A stretch of 64,000 bases of DNA, taken from the NCBI RefSeq assembly GCF_000799715.1, contig NZ_JUHG01000011.1:372001-436000 (forward strand), in the 5' to 3' direction. The translations under genes were made by a program, and so were the position numbers. The DNA is from Martinezella rhizogenes. Its GTDB lineage: Bacteria; Pseudomonadota; Alphaproteobacteria; Rhizobiales; Rhizobiaceae. Each line of letters starts with the position of its first letter. Position 1 is the stretch's first letter. Below are positions 1 through 7,752 of the stretch, in pieces. The notes beneath the pieces were generated by a model. That model saw nothing but the letters and a program-made list of their open reading frames with translations, was not told the origin of the DNA and made no database searches.

Positions 1-345
1 CAGGAACAGGAAGACGAAGCAGTAAAGGATGGCTCCGTCGCCGCCATTGTTGACCGGGAAAAAGTCCTTCGGATAATGCGCCATGAAATAGGCGACAGCC
101 ATGTTGCCGCAGAGAATAAATGCGACAGGACGGGTAAGGAAACCAACGACGATTGCCAAACCACCGACGAGTTCGAGAATGCCTTGAATCAAGATCAAGG
201 TCGGTAGTGGGCTTGAGAATTGACCGCCGGCCGGAAAGCCGAGAAGCTTCTGCGTGCCATGTGCCGTAAACAAAAGCCCGGTCATGATGCGTAGTGCCGT
301 GAGTGCATAGGGCTGATACTGATTCAGCCGATCGGAAAGCGCCAT
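1..345 (-). CDS. DoxX family membrane protein (3' end outside window)
   Basis: The minus-strand frame opens with ATG at 345-343 and is still open at base 1, giving 115 codons of an incomplete protein. It reads as a small four-helix inner-membrane protein. The early segment LLFTAHGTQKLLGF followed by a glycine-rich second helix (GILELVGGLAIVVGF) is characteristic of the DoxX/YphA family. Members are associated with quinone or thiol redox functions, but biochemical roles are mostly undefined. It lies 123 bp downstream of pccB on the same strand and probably has its own promoter, since that gap is AT-rich. The family call is from recognition; the substrate is unknown. Confidence 0.8.
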   Translation of the reverse strand, partial: MALSDRLNQYQPYALTALRIMTGLLFTAHGTQKLLGFPAGGQFSSPLPTLILIQGILELVGGLAIVVGFLTRPVAFILCGNMAVAYFMAHYPKDFFPVNNGGDGAILYCFVFLFL

Positions 346-468
346 TTTAAACTCCAATTCTAACTCCCCCAATTGAAAGCATTAGAGAGGTCGGTTGCGA
401 ACGTGAAAACACGGCTTCTAACGTCCAATCAATTTATCGTGTAAAATCCGTGGCTTGTTGTCACATGC

Positions 469-2001
469 CTAAAGCGGAATATTGTCGTGCTTCTTCCACG
501 GATTGGTCAGATCCTTGTTGCGCAGCATTCGGAGCCCTTGCGCCAGCCGGCGCCGCGTCGAATGTGGCTTGATCACCTCATCGATATAGCCGCGCTCGGC
601 GGCGACGAAGGGTGACAGGAAACGATCTTCGTACATCTTCGTATGCGCCGCGATCTTCTCCGGATCGGCAATATCCTTGCGGAAGATGATCTCGACCGCG
701 CCCTTGGCACCCATGACGGCGATTTGCGCCGTCGGCCAGGCGTAGTTGAGATCGCCGCGCAGATGTTTCGACGCCATGACGTCATAGGCGCCGCCGAAGG
801 CCTTGCGGGTGATGACGGTGAGCTTCGGTACGGTAGCCTCGGCATAGGCGAAGAGCAGTTTGGCGCCATGCTTGATCAGCCCGCCATATTCCTGTGCGGT
901 CCCCGGCAGGAAACCAGGTACGTCGACGAAGGTGACGATCGGGATATTGAAGCAATCGCAGAAGCGCACGAAACGCGCCGCCTTTCGCGAGGCGTCGCTA
1001 TCAAGCACCCCGGCAAGCACCATCGGCTGATTGGCGACGAAACCGACCGTCGCCCCCTCGATCCGGCCAAACCCACAGACGATGTTCTTGGCAAAGCTCG
1101 CCTGGATCTCGAAGAAATCCCCCTCGTCCGTCACCTTCTGGATCAACTCCTTGATGTCATAGGGCTTGTTGGCGTTGGCGGGGATGATCGTGTCGAGCGA
1201 CATGTCGGGGTCGGCGACCGATTGATAGCACTCGATTTCCGGGAGGGCGGCAGTATTCGACTGCGGCAGGAAATCGATGAGCCGGCGCACCTGCATCAGA
1301 GTGTCGATATCGTTGTCGTAGGCGGCATCGGCAATCGAGGATTTCGTCGTATGCACTGAGGCACCGCCGAGCTGCTCGGAGGTCACGGTCTCGTTTGTCA
1401 CCGTCTTCACCACGTCCGGGCCAGTCACGAACATATAGGACGTGTCGCGCACCATGAAGATGAAGTCGGTCATGGCCGGCGAGTAGACATCGCCGCCGGC
1501 GCAAGGCCCCATGACGATGGAAATCTGCGGAATGACGCCGGAGGCGAGCACATTACGCTGAAACACCTCCGCATAGCCGCCAAGCGCCGCCACGCCCTCC
1601 TGGATGCGCGCGCCGCCCGCATCATAGATCCCGATGATCGGCGCCCGGTTCTTCAGCGCCATGTCCTGGACCTTCATGATCTTCTCGGCATGCGCCTGCG
1701 AAAGCGAGCCACCGAAGACGGTAAAATCCTTGGCGAAGAGGAAAACGGTGCGGCCATTGACCGTGCCCCAGCCGGTAACGACGCCATCGCCGGCGATCTT
1801 GGACTTGTCCATGCCAAAATCGGTCGAGCGGTGCTCGACAAACATGTCGAACTCCTCGAAGGAGCCTTCATCGAGAAAAATGTCGATCCGCTCGCGCGCC
1901 GTCAGCTTGCCGCGCGCATGTTGCGCATCGATACGCACCTGCCCGCCTCCGAGCCTCGCGACCTCCCGGCGACGTTCCAGTTCTTGCAGGATCTCTTTCA
2001 T
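469..2001 (-). CDS. pccB: propionyl-CoA carboxylase, beta (carboxyltransferase) subunit
   Basis: This 510-residue protein transfers carboxyl from biotin to propionyl-CoA, giving methylmalonyl-CoA in the cytoplasm (propionate, odd-chain and branched amino-acid catabolism). It has the usual length and layout: an N-terminal [13 protein letters not shown] stretch, the crotonase-like acyl-CoA half with [19 protein letters not shown] and [16 protein letters not shown] near residues 130-180, and the biotin-side half with [17 protein letters not shown] and [13 protein letters not shown] near 365-420. It ends with the family-typical KHDNIPL. The ATG at 2001 has a GAGGG ribosome site six bases upstream. 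The biotin-carrying alpha subunit is not in the window. It may lie beyond the left edge, as rhizobia often keep the two subunits close. Confidence 0.95.
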   Translation of the reverse strand: MKEILQELERRREVARLGGGQVRIDAQHARGKLTARERIDIFLDEGSFEEFDMFVEHRSTDFGMDKSKIAGDGVVTGWGTVNGRTVFLFAKDFTVFGGSLSQAHAEKIMKVQDMALKNRAPIIGIYDAGGARIQEGVAALGGYAEVFQRNVLASGVIPQISIVMGPCAGGDVYSPAMTDFIFMVRDTSYMFVTGPDVVKTVTNETVTSEQLGGASVHTTKSSIADAAYDNDIDTLMQVRRLIDFLPQSNTAALPEIECYQSVADPDMSLDTIIPANANKPYDIKELIQKVTDEGDFFEIQASFAKNIVCGFGRIEGATVGFVANQPMVLAGVLDSDASRKAARFVRFCDCFNIPIVTFVDVPGFLPGTAQEYGGLIKHGAKLLFAYAEATVPKLTVITRKAFGGAYDVMASKHLRGDLNYAWPTAQIAVMGAKGAVEIIFRKDIADPEKIAAHTKMYEDRFLSPFVAAERGYIDEVIKPHSTRRRLAQGLRMLRNKDLTNPWKKHDNIPL

Positions 2002-2063
2002 GATGGCCCTCTTCTGCGCTTGTCCGGCTTAGCATGACGCAGGAATAGTTTGAAGCCGTAGGC

Positions 2064-2540
2064 TCAGTTCACCAGTGGCGGTGCGTTCAGCACGAAGATC
2101 GAGCGGATTCGGGCGGCAACATCCTCCGCCATCAGATCATTGGCCGCCGTCGGGTCCGGCGTGTAGTTCACGATATCGAAGGAGGCGATTGCGAGGACCG
2201 CGCCATTGTCAACCGAAGCGGCGTCGACATTGATCTTCACCGAGTTGCGATCATGATTGAAGCTGCGCCCCCTGCGGAGATCCGTCACGCGGATCGTCAG
2301 CGCCACCTTCGGCAATGATGTGTCGCGGGTCGTCACGGCGATGGCGGCGTTGACATGGTCGTTGATGGCTGACAGCAACGTCGGTGGAACGGGTGGAACG
2401 GCCTGATCGGCAACGACCGTGACGCTACGCACATCATAGGCCGGTGGTGCCGGCGGCTCCGTCAGCGACCAGCTCGAGCAAGCGGCCAGTGCCAAACATC
2501 CCACCAGCGCCGATACCGCACCTGACCTCAACTGCAGCAT
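2064..2540 (-). CDS. putative lipoprotein of unknown function
   Basis: This 158-residue protein has a short basic N-terminus, a hydrophobic segment (SALVGCLALAA) and a lipobox LAAC, so it should be lipidated on Cys21 and anchored to a periplasm-facing membrane. The mature part has two beta-rich stretches (DVRSVTVVADQAVPP and VALTIRVTDLRRGRSF) but no motif I recognise. It ends 62 bp before pccB on the same strand and may share its transcript. The function is unknown, and nothing in the sequence ties it to propionate metabolism. Confidence 0.75.
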   Translation of the reverse strand: MLQLRSGAVSALVGCLALAACSSWSLTEPPAPPAYDVRSVTVVADQAVPPVPPTLLSAINDHVNAAIAVTTRDTSLPKVALTIRVTDLRRGRSFNHDRNSVKINVDAASVDNGAVLAIASFDIVNYTPDPTAANDLMAEDVAARIRSIFVLNAPPLVN

Positions 2541-2610
2541 GATTCGCGTCCCGATTTCCCGACCCCGTAGGATGCAGAGTTCGATATAACGGACTGGAAA
2601 TCAACAACAT

Positions 2611-3396
2611 TCAATCGCGAAGCGCAGAAAAAACATCCGTTGCCGCCTGAAACTCTTCGAAGCGCTGGGCGCGGCGCTTGTCGGCCTCTTCGTCATGCCC
2701 CCATTGTTCGATCGTCCAGTCTTCGTCGAGATGGGCAAGCGACCAGACCTCGGCGAGCGACAGCTGTCCCTCGGCGAAGGCAAGCGCCAGGATCGCCGAG
2801 CCCGTCAACGTGGTGATGGTGTGCAGGCTGGCAAGTTCCAGAGGCGTGTCATATTTGCGCAGCGTCACGGCGAAAGCGGCGATTGCCTCGCGCGGCTGTT
2901 CCTGATGCATGACGCCTTCCGCCAGGATGAAGCGGGCGCCAAGTTCGTTCGCTGCCCAATCGATCAGCGGATCCCACCGCTCCGATTGCCGCTCCACCAA
3001 CAATTCCGGCTGATCGGCGCGATAGCAGAGCAGGTCGCTGGAGGAAAAGCGCAGGATGTCTTCGAAGACCGCTTGCGGATCGGTCGCCACGCCATCAAGC
3101 GCGGTATTGACCAGGCGCGTCACCGGCATAACGGTAGGGTTGATAACGTCTACCTGCCGTTCCCATTCGGCTGCGACCAGCTTCGCCAGTGCCTCGGTCG
3201 GCACCGCGAGCAATCGCCGCGCGGGCGTCTTCACCACCCTGCCGTCGAGCTCGATTGCATAGCCATCCTCGCCCTTGCGGATACCTACATCCTTGTAGAA
3301 GCGCTTCGGCAAAGGCTTCTTCATCTGGATCTGCGCCCGGCGGATCGGGTCTGGATGGCTCAGGCCTTCGGAAAGGTCGTTCAACAGGTCGCGCAT
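2611..3396 (-). CDS. ATP12 family F1-ATPase assembly chaperone
   Basis: This 261-residue protein belongs to the ATP12 family, which in mitochondria binds free F1-ATPase alpha subunit and prevents its aggregation before hexamer assembly. The family is shared by mitochondria and Alphaproteobacteria. Signature parts are KPLPKRFYKDVGI near residue 27, the GYAIELDGRVVKTPARR strand pair, AAEWERQ near residue 91, and the C-terminal EVWSLAHLDEDWTIEQWGHDEE block. The start MRDLLNDLSEG is the one usually seen in rhizobia. It sits 9 bp after the HAD gene, and with it and the RluA-type gene forms a compact minus-strand group. The atp operon itself is not in the window. Confidence 0.9.
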   Translation of the reverse strand: MRDLLNDLSEGLSHPDPIRRAQIQMKKPLPKRFYKDVGIRKGEDGYAIELDGRVVKTPARRLLAVPTEALAKLVAAEWERQVDVINPTVMPVTRLVNTALDGVATDPQAVFEDILRFSSSDLLCYRADQPELLVERQSERWDPLIDWAANELGARFILAEGVMHQEQPREAIAAFAVTLRKYDTPLELASLHTITTLTGSAILALAFAEGQLSLAEVWSLAHLDEDWTIEQWGHDEEADKRRAQRFEEFQAATDVFSALRD

Positions 3397-3405
3397 GGCG
3401 TCACC

Positions 3406-4059
3406 TCAGAGAATATGGCTCAACAGGTCGTTCGGATGATGGGCAATCGCGTCGGCGCCAGCCGCAAGCAACTCTTCCACCGAGGCGTAGCCCCAGGCGA
3501 CGCCGATTGCGGTCGCACCCGCCGCCTTCGCCATCTGCATGTCATAGATCGCATCGCCGATAACGATCGTATCATGCGGATCCATTCCCGTCTCGCTGCA
3601 GCATTCGGTCACCATTGCTGGATGCGGCTTCGAGGGGCAATCGTCCGCCGTGCGCGAGACGACGAAAAAAGGCGTAAAGCCATTCACCTCGAGAATATGC
3701 GTCAGGCCACGACGCGATTTTCCGGTGACGGCGCCGAGCAACAATTCGTCGCGACCGGCCAGCGTCTCGATCAGCGGCCTGATGCCATCGAACAATGGCG
3801 TCTGCATATCCGCCTCATCGCGCACGCCGGGGTAAATCTCCTTGTAGCGCGCCGTCATGGCGATTGCCTCGTCATCGACATGCGGCTTGCCCTGCATACG
3901 GGCAATCGCGATGTCGAGCGTCAGGCCGATGATCGACTTGGTGGAGGCGACATCCGGGCGCTTGTGACCAAAGTCGACGAAGGTGCGTGCCATGACCTCG
4001 TGGATCAGCCGCGCGCTGTCGACCAGCGTCCCGTCGCAATCGAAAAGAACGAGCTTCAT
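3406..4059 (-). CDS. HAD-superfamily hydrolase, phosphoglycolate phosphatase-like
   Basis: This 217-residue haloacid-dehalogenase-type phosphatase shows motif I LFDCDGTLVDSA (nucleophile Asp8, acid Asp10). Motif II is AVTGKSRRG near residue 116, motif III is a lysine in CPSKPHPAM, and motif IV is VIGDAIYDMQMAKAAG with the metal-binding aspartates. A helical cap of about 65 residues follows motif I, as in Gph/PGP-type subfamily IA enzymes. Its start overlaps the stop of the upstream RluA-type gene by four bases (ATGA), so the two are translationally coupled. The substrate cannot be read from the sequence; phosphoglycolate and nucleotide monophosphates are both possible. Confidence 0.88.
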   Translation of the reverse strand: MKLVLFDCDGTLVDSARLIHEVMARTFVDFGHKRPDVASTKSIIGLTLDIAIARMQGKPHVDDEAIAMTARYKEIYPGVRDEADMQTPLFDGIRPLIETLAGRDELLLGAVTGKSRRGLTHILEVNGFTPFFVVSRTADDCPSKPHPAMVTECCSETGMDPHDTIVIGDAIYDMQMAKAAGATAIGVAWGYASVEELLAAGADAIAHHPNDLLSHIL

Positions 4060-5054
4060 TCGTCGTCCGGCTCCCCAGCCGATGCCATGTCAAGACCGAG
4101 AAGATTCCAGGTCTGCACCATATGCGGCGGCATCGGCGCGGTGACGCGCAGACGGCCGCCATCCGGATGCGGAATATCGATATGGCGTGCGTGCAGATGC
4201 AGCCGCTTCTGGACGCCGCCCGGAAAATCCCAGTTCGTATCGTCGTCGAAATATTTTGGATCGCCGATGATCGGGTGGCCCATGTGAAGCGCGTGGACGC
4301 GTAGCTGGTGCGTGCGGCCGGTATAGGGCTCCATCTCCAGCCAGGCGAGGCTCTGCGCCGCCGTTTCGAGCACGCGATAATAGGTGATGGCGTGGTCGGC
4401 GCCCTCCTCGCCATGCTTGGCGATGCGCATGCGGTCGCCATCGGCGGTGGCTTCCTTCACCAGCCAAGTCGAGATCTTGTCTTCGTGCTTGCGCGGTACG
4501 CCCTTTACCAGCGACCAATAGGTCTTCTTGGTGTCGCGTTCGCGGAAGGCGGTCGCCAGCTTCTGAGCAGCACCTCGCGTGCGGGCGACGACGAGGACAC
4601 CGGACGTGTCCCGGTCGAGACGATGCACCAGGCGCGGCTTCTCGCCCTTCTTGCTCGTCCATGCCTCAAGCATCTTGTCGAGATGACGATTGAGACCGGA
4701 GCCGCCCTGAACGGCAAGGCCGGCCGGCTTGTTCAGAACGAAGACCTTCTCGTCTTCATGCAGCAGCATGCGCGACAGAAGATCGGCATCGCTTGAATGC
4801 TTCAGATCCTTGCTGGCGATCGGCCCGCTCTTCGGTCCCTTTGCATCGACGTCCAACGGTGGCACCCGTACGATCTGTCCCGGCTGCACACGCGCATCGG
4901 TCTTCACGCGGCCGCCATCAACGCGCACCTGACCGGAACGCATCAGCTTCTGCAACTGCCCGAAGCCCAGCCCAGGGAAGTGCACCTTGAACCAGCGGTC
5001 GAGGCGCATGCCGGCCTCGTCGGGCTCGACCTCTATATGCTCAATCCCGGCCAT
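4056..5054 (-). CDS. RluA-family rRNA/tRNA pseudouridine synthase
   Basis: This 332-residue enzyme isomerises uridine to pseudouridine in structured RNA. An N-terminal S4 RNA-binding domain (residues about 14-80, with LQKLMRSGQVRVDGGRV) precedes the catalytic domain. The catalytic aspartate is in HRLDRDTSGVLVVA, and the conserved tyrosine region is near PYTGRTHQLRVHALHMGHPI. RluC-like (23S rRNA) is the best guess from length and S4 presence, but RluC and RluD cannot be separated safely. I chose the ATG at 5054 because AAAGAAGAAG lies just upstream and the protein then begins MAGIEHIEV. A longer frame to 5165 runs through a palindromic repeat and is unlikely to be coding. Confidence 0.9.
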   Translation of the reverse strand: MAGIEHIEVEPDEAGMRLDRWFKVHFPGLGFGQLQKLMRSGQVRVDGGRVKTDARVQPGQIVRVPPLDVDAKGPKSGPIASKDLKHSSDADLLSRMLLHEDEKVFVLNKPAGLAVQGGSGLNRHLDKMLEAWTSKKGEKPRLVHRLDRDTSGVLVVARTRGAAQKLATAFRERDTKKTYWSLVKGVPRKHEDKISTWLVKEATADGDRMRIAKHGEEGADHAITYYRVLETAAQSLAWLEMEPYTGRTHQLRVHALHMGHPIIGDPKYFDDDTNWDFPGGVQKRLHLHARHIDIPHPDGGRLRVTAPMPPHMVQTWNLLGLDMASAGEPDDE

Positions 5055-5076
5055 TCTTCTTCTTTCAAAAGTCGCG

Positions 5077-5121
5077 GCGTGGTCCCGAAAGGTATGAAAC
5101 GGTTTTCGGGCAACATCATGC
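5077..5121. repeat. RIME/REP-like palindromic intergenic element
   Basis: Just upstream of the RluA-type gene is an interrupted palindrome. CCCGAAA at 5084-5090 pairs with TTTCGGG at 5104-5110, flanked by GGCGTGGT and a distal CATCATGCC. Elements of the form GCATGATNTT...CGAAAACC...CGGG are scattered in rhizobial intergenic regions; I recognise the type from memory. A second repeat-like stretch (GAGCATTTCGAGAGAAAGTG, from about 5189) follows between this element and the PCuAC gene. The 220 bp between the two genes hold nothing else I can identify. Confidence 0.6.
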
Positions 5122-5273
5122 CAAATCAGGGAACTGGGGACGATCCCGCCCCAGGGCCGGTCCATCCCGGCCTTTTGACGTGGCTTTAGAGCATTTCGAG
5201 AGAAAGTGGAAACCGGAATTGTCTATGGGCGGGAATTTTATGACGACGTTGCACTCCAGTGGTCGCGCGAAAC

Positions 5274-5807
5274 TCAGTTTGCGTTCGGCGCGACGACAGG
5301 CAAGTTGATGTCAACCATGCCCGCCTTCTCGAACATCAGCATGACCGGCACCGTGCCGCCCTGCTTGAACGGTGTCTTCACCTGCTTGAACATCATGTGC
5401 ATGCCACCGGGCGAAAGCGTTACGGTGACACCGGCGGGGATGGTAATGCCTTCCTTGACTTCGCGCATCTTCATGATCTCGCCCTCCATCTTCATCTGAT
5501 GCAGTTCGACCTTGCCTGCTTGCGAAGACGTGACGGAGGTGAGCTTGTCGTCGCTCTTGCCGCCATTATGAATGGTGATGTAGCCGCCGCCGACCGGTTG
5601 ACCCGGCAGCATGGCGCGGGCGTAACCGCCGGTAATGTCGAGATCGCCGAGCTTGGCTGTCGCCGACCCCGCTGGCGCCTTGCCCGCGTCCATGTGCATC
5701 CCGTGCATGCTGTTGGCGTCGTTGCTCTGCTGCGCCATGACAACCGTAGCCGAAAACGAAAGCGCACTCATCGACATCAGCAATGCGGCGGCATAATTGC
5801 GATTCAT
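5274..5807 (-). CDS. PCuAC-type periplasmic copper chaperone
   Basis: This 177-residue exported protein has a signal peptide (MNRNYAAALLMSMSALSFSATVVMAQ, cleavage expected after VMA). The mature part carries the PCuAC copper-site pattern: VELHQMKMEGEIMKMREV in the middle and GGMHMMFKQ about 30 residues later, together giving the H(M)...M...HxM ligand set. A His/Met-rich stretch (SMHGMHMDAG) at the mature N-terminus may add copper binding. The family delivers Cu(I) to cytochrome oxidase CuA centres. No Sco or oxidase genes are nearby, so that role is inferred from the family. Two ATGs abut (5810 and 5807); AGGAGA sits at a better distance from 5807. Confidence 0.88.
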   Translation of the reverse strand: MNRNYAAALLMSMSALSFSATVVMAQQSNDANSMHGMHMDAGKAPAGSATAKLGDLDITGGYARAMLPGQPVGGGYITIHNGGKSDDKLTSVTSSQAGKVELHQMKMEGEIMKMREVKEGITIPAGVTVTLSPGGMHMMFKQVKTPFKQGGTVPVMLMFEKAGMVDINLPVVAPNAN

Positions 5808-5956
5808 CATTGTCTCCTGCCCTGCTCCTCTATTGGCTTCATGGGATAGCCTCTCGAAGCGTCGTTGCAAAGTCCCCGCATCCGTCGGTCGCGCACTTCC
5901 GCGTGTGCTCGAACAAGCCGCGCGACAAAAATTTGTTCGAGGGCGACATTTGCCCC

Positions 5957-5984
5957 TTGCCATCTCTGACGACTACCAGATAAT
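5957..5984 (+). promoter_or_regulatory. candidate sigma70-type promoter of the gcv operon
   Basis: TTGCCA at 5957-5962 and GATAAT at 5979-5984 are separated by 16 bases. That matches four and five of six consensus positions and would start transcription near 5991, about ten bases before the first glycine aptamer. It is the best-placed promoter between the PCuAC gene and the riboswitch. It is a sequence reading only. Confidence 0.55.
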
Positions 5985-6000
5985 GGCACTCAACCTTGTT

Positions 6001-6150
6001 GGGAGAATCCGGTGCGAGCCGGTGCCGAAGGAGCAACCGCCCCGGAAACTCTCAGGCCAAAGGACCAGCAAGGGGCAGACGGAACTCTGGAGAGAAACGC
6101 GCAAGCGTTCGCCGAAGGGATAACAATCTCAGGCAAACGGACAGAGGGGG
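6001..6150 (+). ncRNA. tandem glycine riboswitch upstream of gcvT
   Basis: Two consecutive glycine aptamers are visible. The first contains GCCGAAGGAGCAA (from 6024) and ACTCTCAGGCCAAAGGAC (from 6048). The second contains GCCGAAGGGATAACA (from 6111) and ATCTCAGGCAAACGGACAG (from 6126). These are the conserved core pieces of the gcvT riboswitch class, joined by a short linker with the GGAGAG-type P1 pieces. It leads directly into gcvT-gcvH-gcvP, whose products degrade glycine, so glycine binding should switch expression on. Downstream, GGGCTCA (6148-6154) can pair with TGAGCCC (6182-6188) around an inner GGCGC/GCGCC stem, a candidate expression platform ahead of the GGAGG site at 6215. Confidence 0.93.
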
Positions 6151-6225
6151 CTCATCGTAAGGCGCAGCCGCGCCGAAATTTTGAGCCCTGCGCTTTTAAT
6201 CGAGCGCAAACCCCGGAGGCGTCAT

Positions 6226-7362
6226 TTGGACGAGACCGCTGCCACCAAGAAGACCCCGCTTCACGCCCTGCATCTGTCGCTCGGAGCCCGCATGGTGCCG
6301 TTTGCCGGCTACGACATGCCGGTGCAATATCCCGCCGGCGTGATGAAGGAACATCTCTGGACCCGCGCCTCCGCCGGCCTGTTCGACGTTTCGCATATGG
6401 GCCAGGTCACCATCCGCGCCCGCTCCGGCCTCTATGAGGATGCGGCGCTGGCGCTGGAAAGCCTCGTTCCGGTCGATATCCTCGGCCTCACCGAGGGACG
6501 TCAACGCTACGGTTTCTTCACCGACGACAATGGCGGCATCCTCGACGATCTGATGATTACCCATATGGACGACTACCTCTTCGTCGTCGTCAATGCCTCT
6601 TGTAAAGAAGCAGATCTCAAGCATCTTCAAGATCATATCGGTGATATCTGTGAAATCACTTTATTGGACCGCGCCCTGATCGCCTTGCAGGGGCCGCGTG
6701 CTGTCTCTGTCCTTGCCGAACTCTGGGCCGATCTTGCCTATATGAAATTCATGGATGTGCGCCATTGCCGCCTGCATGACGTTTCCTGCCTGGTTTCACG
6801 ATCGGGCTATAGCGGCGAAGACGGTTTTGAGATTTCCGTGCCGGCCGACAAGGCCGAAGATATCGCCAAGCGACTGCTCGAGCATCCCGATGTGCAGCCG
6901 ATCGGCCTCGGCGCCCGCGACTCCCTGCGTCTCGAAGCCGGACTTTGCCTTTACGGCAACGACATCGACCAGACGACAACGCCGGTCGAAGCCGCACTTG
7001 AATGGGGGATGCAGAAGGCCCGCAAGACCGGTGGCGTCCGCGCCGGCGGCTTCCCAGGGAGCGCCCGCATCCTTGCCGAACTCGACAGTGGCGCTTCTCG
7101 GCGCCGTGTCGGCCTGAAGCCGGAAGGCAAGGCGCCGGTTCGCGGCCACGCGAAGCTCTATGCCGATGCCGAGGGCAAGACCGAGATCGGCGAAGTCTCC
7201 TCGGGCGGCTTCGGTCCGAGTGTCGAAGGTCCAGTCGCCATGGGCTACGTTCCCGTCAGCTTCGCCGCACCGGGCACGCCGATCTTTGCAGAAGTGCGCG
7301 GCAAATACCTGCCCGTCGCCGTTTCTGCCCTGCCTTTCATCACCCCGACCTACAAACGCTAA
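6226..7362 (+). CDS. gcvT: glycine cleavage system T protein (aminomethyltransferase)
   Basis: The T protein takes the aminomethyl group from lipoylated H protein, releases ammonia and passes the one-carbon unit to tetrahydrofolate. The sequence has the folate-binding fold: TPLHALHLSLGARMVPFAGYDMPVQY at the N-terminus, then VSHMGQV, GYSGEDGFEISVPA near residue 200, and LRLEAGLCLYGND before the C-terminal barrel. I chose the TTG at 6226 (378 residues) because GGAGG lies seven bases upstream and the protein then starts (M)DETAATKKTPLHAL, as in relatives. A longer frame from 6181 would begin inside the riboswitch expression platform. It is the first gene of the gcvTHP operon. Confidence 0.95.
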   Translation: MDETAATKKTPLHALHLSLGARMVPFAGYDMPVQYPAGVMKEHLWTRASAGLFDVSHMGQVTIRARSGLYEDAALALESLVPVDILGLTEGRQRYGFFTDDNGGILDDLMITHMDDYLFVVVNASCKEADLKHLQDHIGDICEITLLDRALIALQGPRAVSVLAELWADLAYMKFMDVRHCRLHDVSCLVSRSGYSGEDGFEISVPADKAEDIAKRLLEHPDVQPIGLGARDSLRLEAGLCLYGNDIDQTTTPVEAALEWGMQKARKTGGVRAGGFPGSARILAELDSGASRRRVGLKPEGKAPVRGHAKLYADAEGKTEIGEVSSGGFGPSVEGPVAMGYVPVSFAAPGTPIFAEVRGKYLPVAVSALPFITPTYKR

Positions 7363-7389
7363 GACGTCATAGCCCAGAGAGGATTATCC

Positions 7390-7752
7390 ATGCTGAAATT
7401 TACCGAAGAACATGAGTGGCTGAACATCGAAGGCGACGTCGCGACCGTCGGGATCACAGCGCATGCCGCCGGGCAACTCGGCGATCTCGTCTTCGTGGAA
7501 CTGCCCGATGTCGGCGCCGTCTTCTCAAAGGGCGACGATGCGGCGACGGTCGAATCCGTCAAGGCGGCTTCCGAAGTCTATTGTCCACTTGACGGCGAGA
7601 TCACCGAGGTCAACGAAGCCATCACCGCCGATCCGGAACTCGTCAATTCCGACCCGATGGGTGCTGGCTGGTTCTTCAAATTGAAACTGAAGAATGTCGC
7701 CGATGCCGATGGTTTGCTTGATGAATCCGGTTACAAGGAGCTGATCGGATAA
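7390..7752 (+). CDS. gcvH: glycine cleavage system H protein
   Basis: This 120-residue lipoyl carrier shuttles the methylamine intermediate between P, T and L proteins. It starts [21 protein letters not shown] and contains the lipoylation hairpin [18 protein letters not shown], where the lysine of VKAAS is the lipoyl attachment site. It ends with a typical helix ([10 protein letters not shown]). It follows gcvT by 27 bp, with AGAGAGGA before the ATG, and its TAA shares its last base with the ATG of gcvP, so the two are translationally coupled. Lipoate ligases and L protein are not in the window. Confidence 0.97.
   Translation: MLKFTEEHEWLNIEGDVATVGITAHAAGQLGDLVFVELPDVGAVFSKGDDAATVESVKAASEVYCPLDGEITEVNEAITADPELVNSDPMGAGWFFKLKLKNVADADGLLDESGYKELIG

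Noticed and set aside
2695..4287. A 530-codon open frame on the plus strand
   Set aside because: It lies antisense to ATP12, HAD and RluA-type genes, has no family motif, and arises from the GC-rich third positions of the real genes.
5206..5499. A small 97-codon plus-strand frame near the PCuAC gene
   Set aside because: It overlaps the PCuAC coding sequence in antisense, and the supposed start lies in a repeat-like segment.
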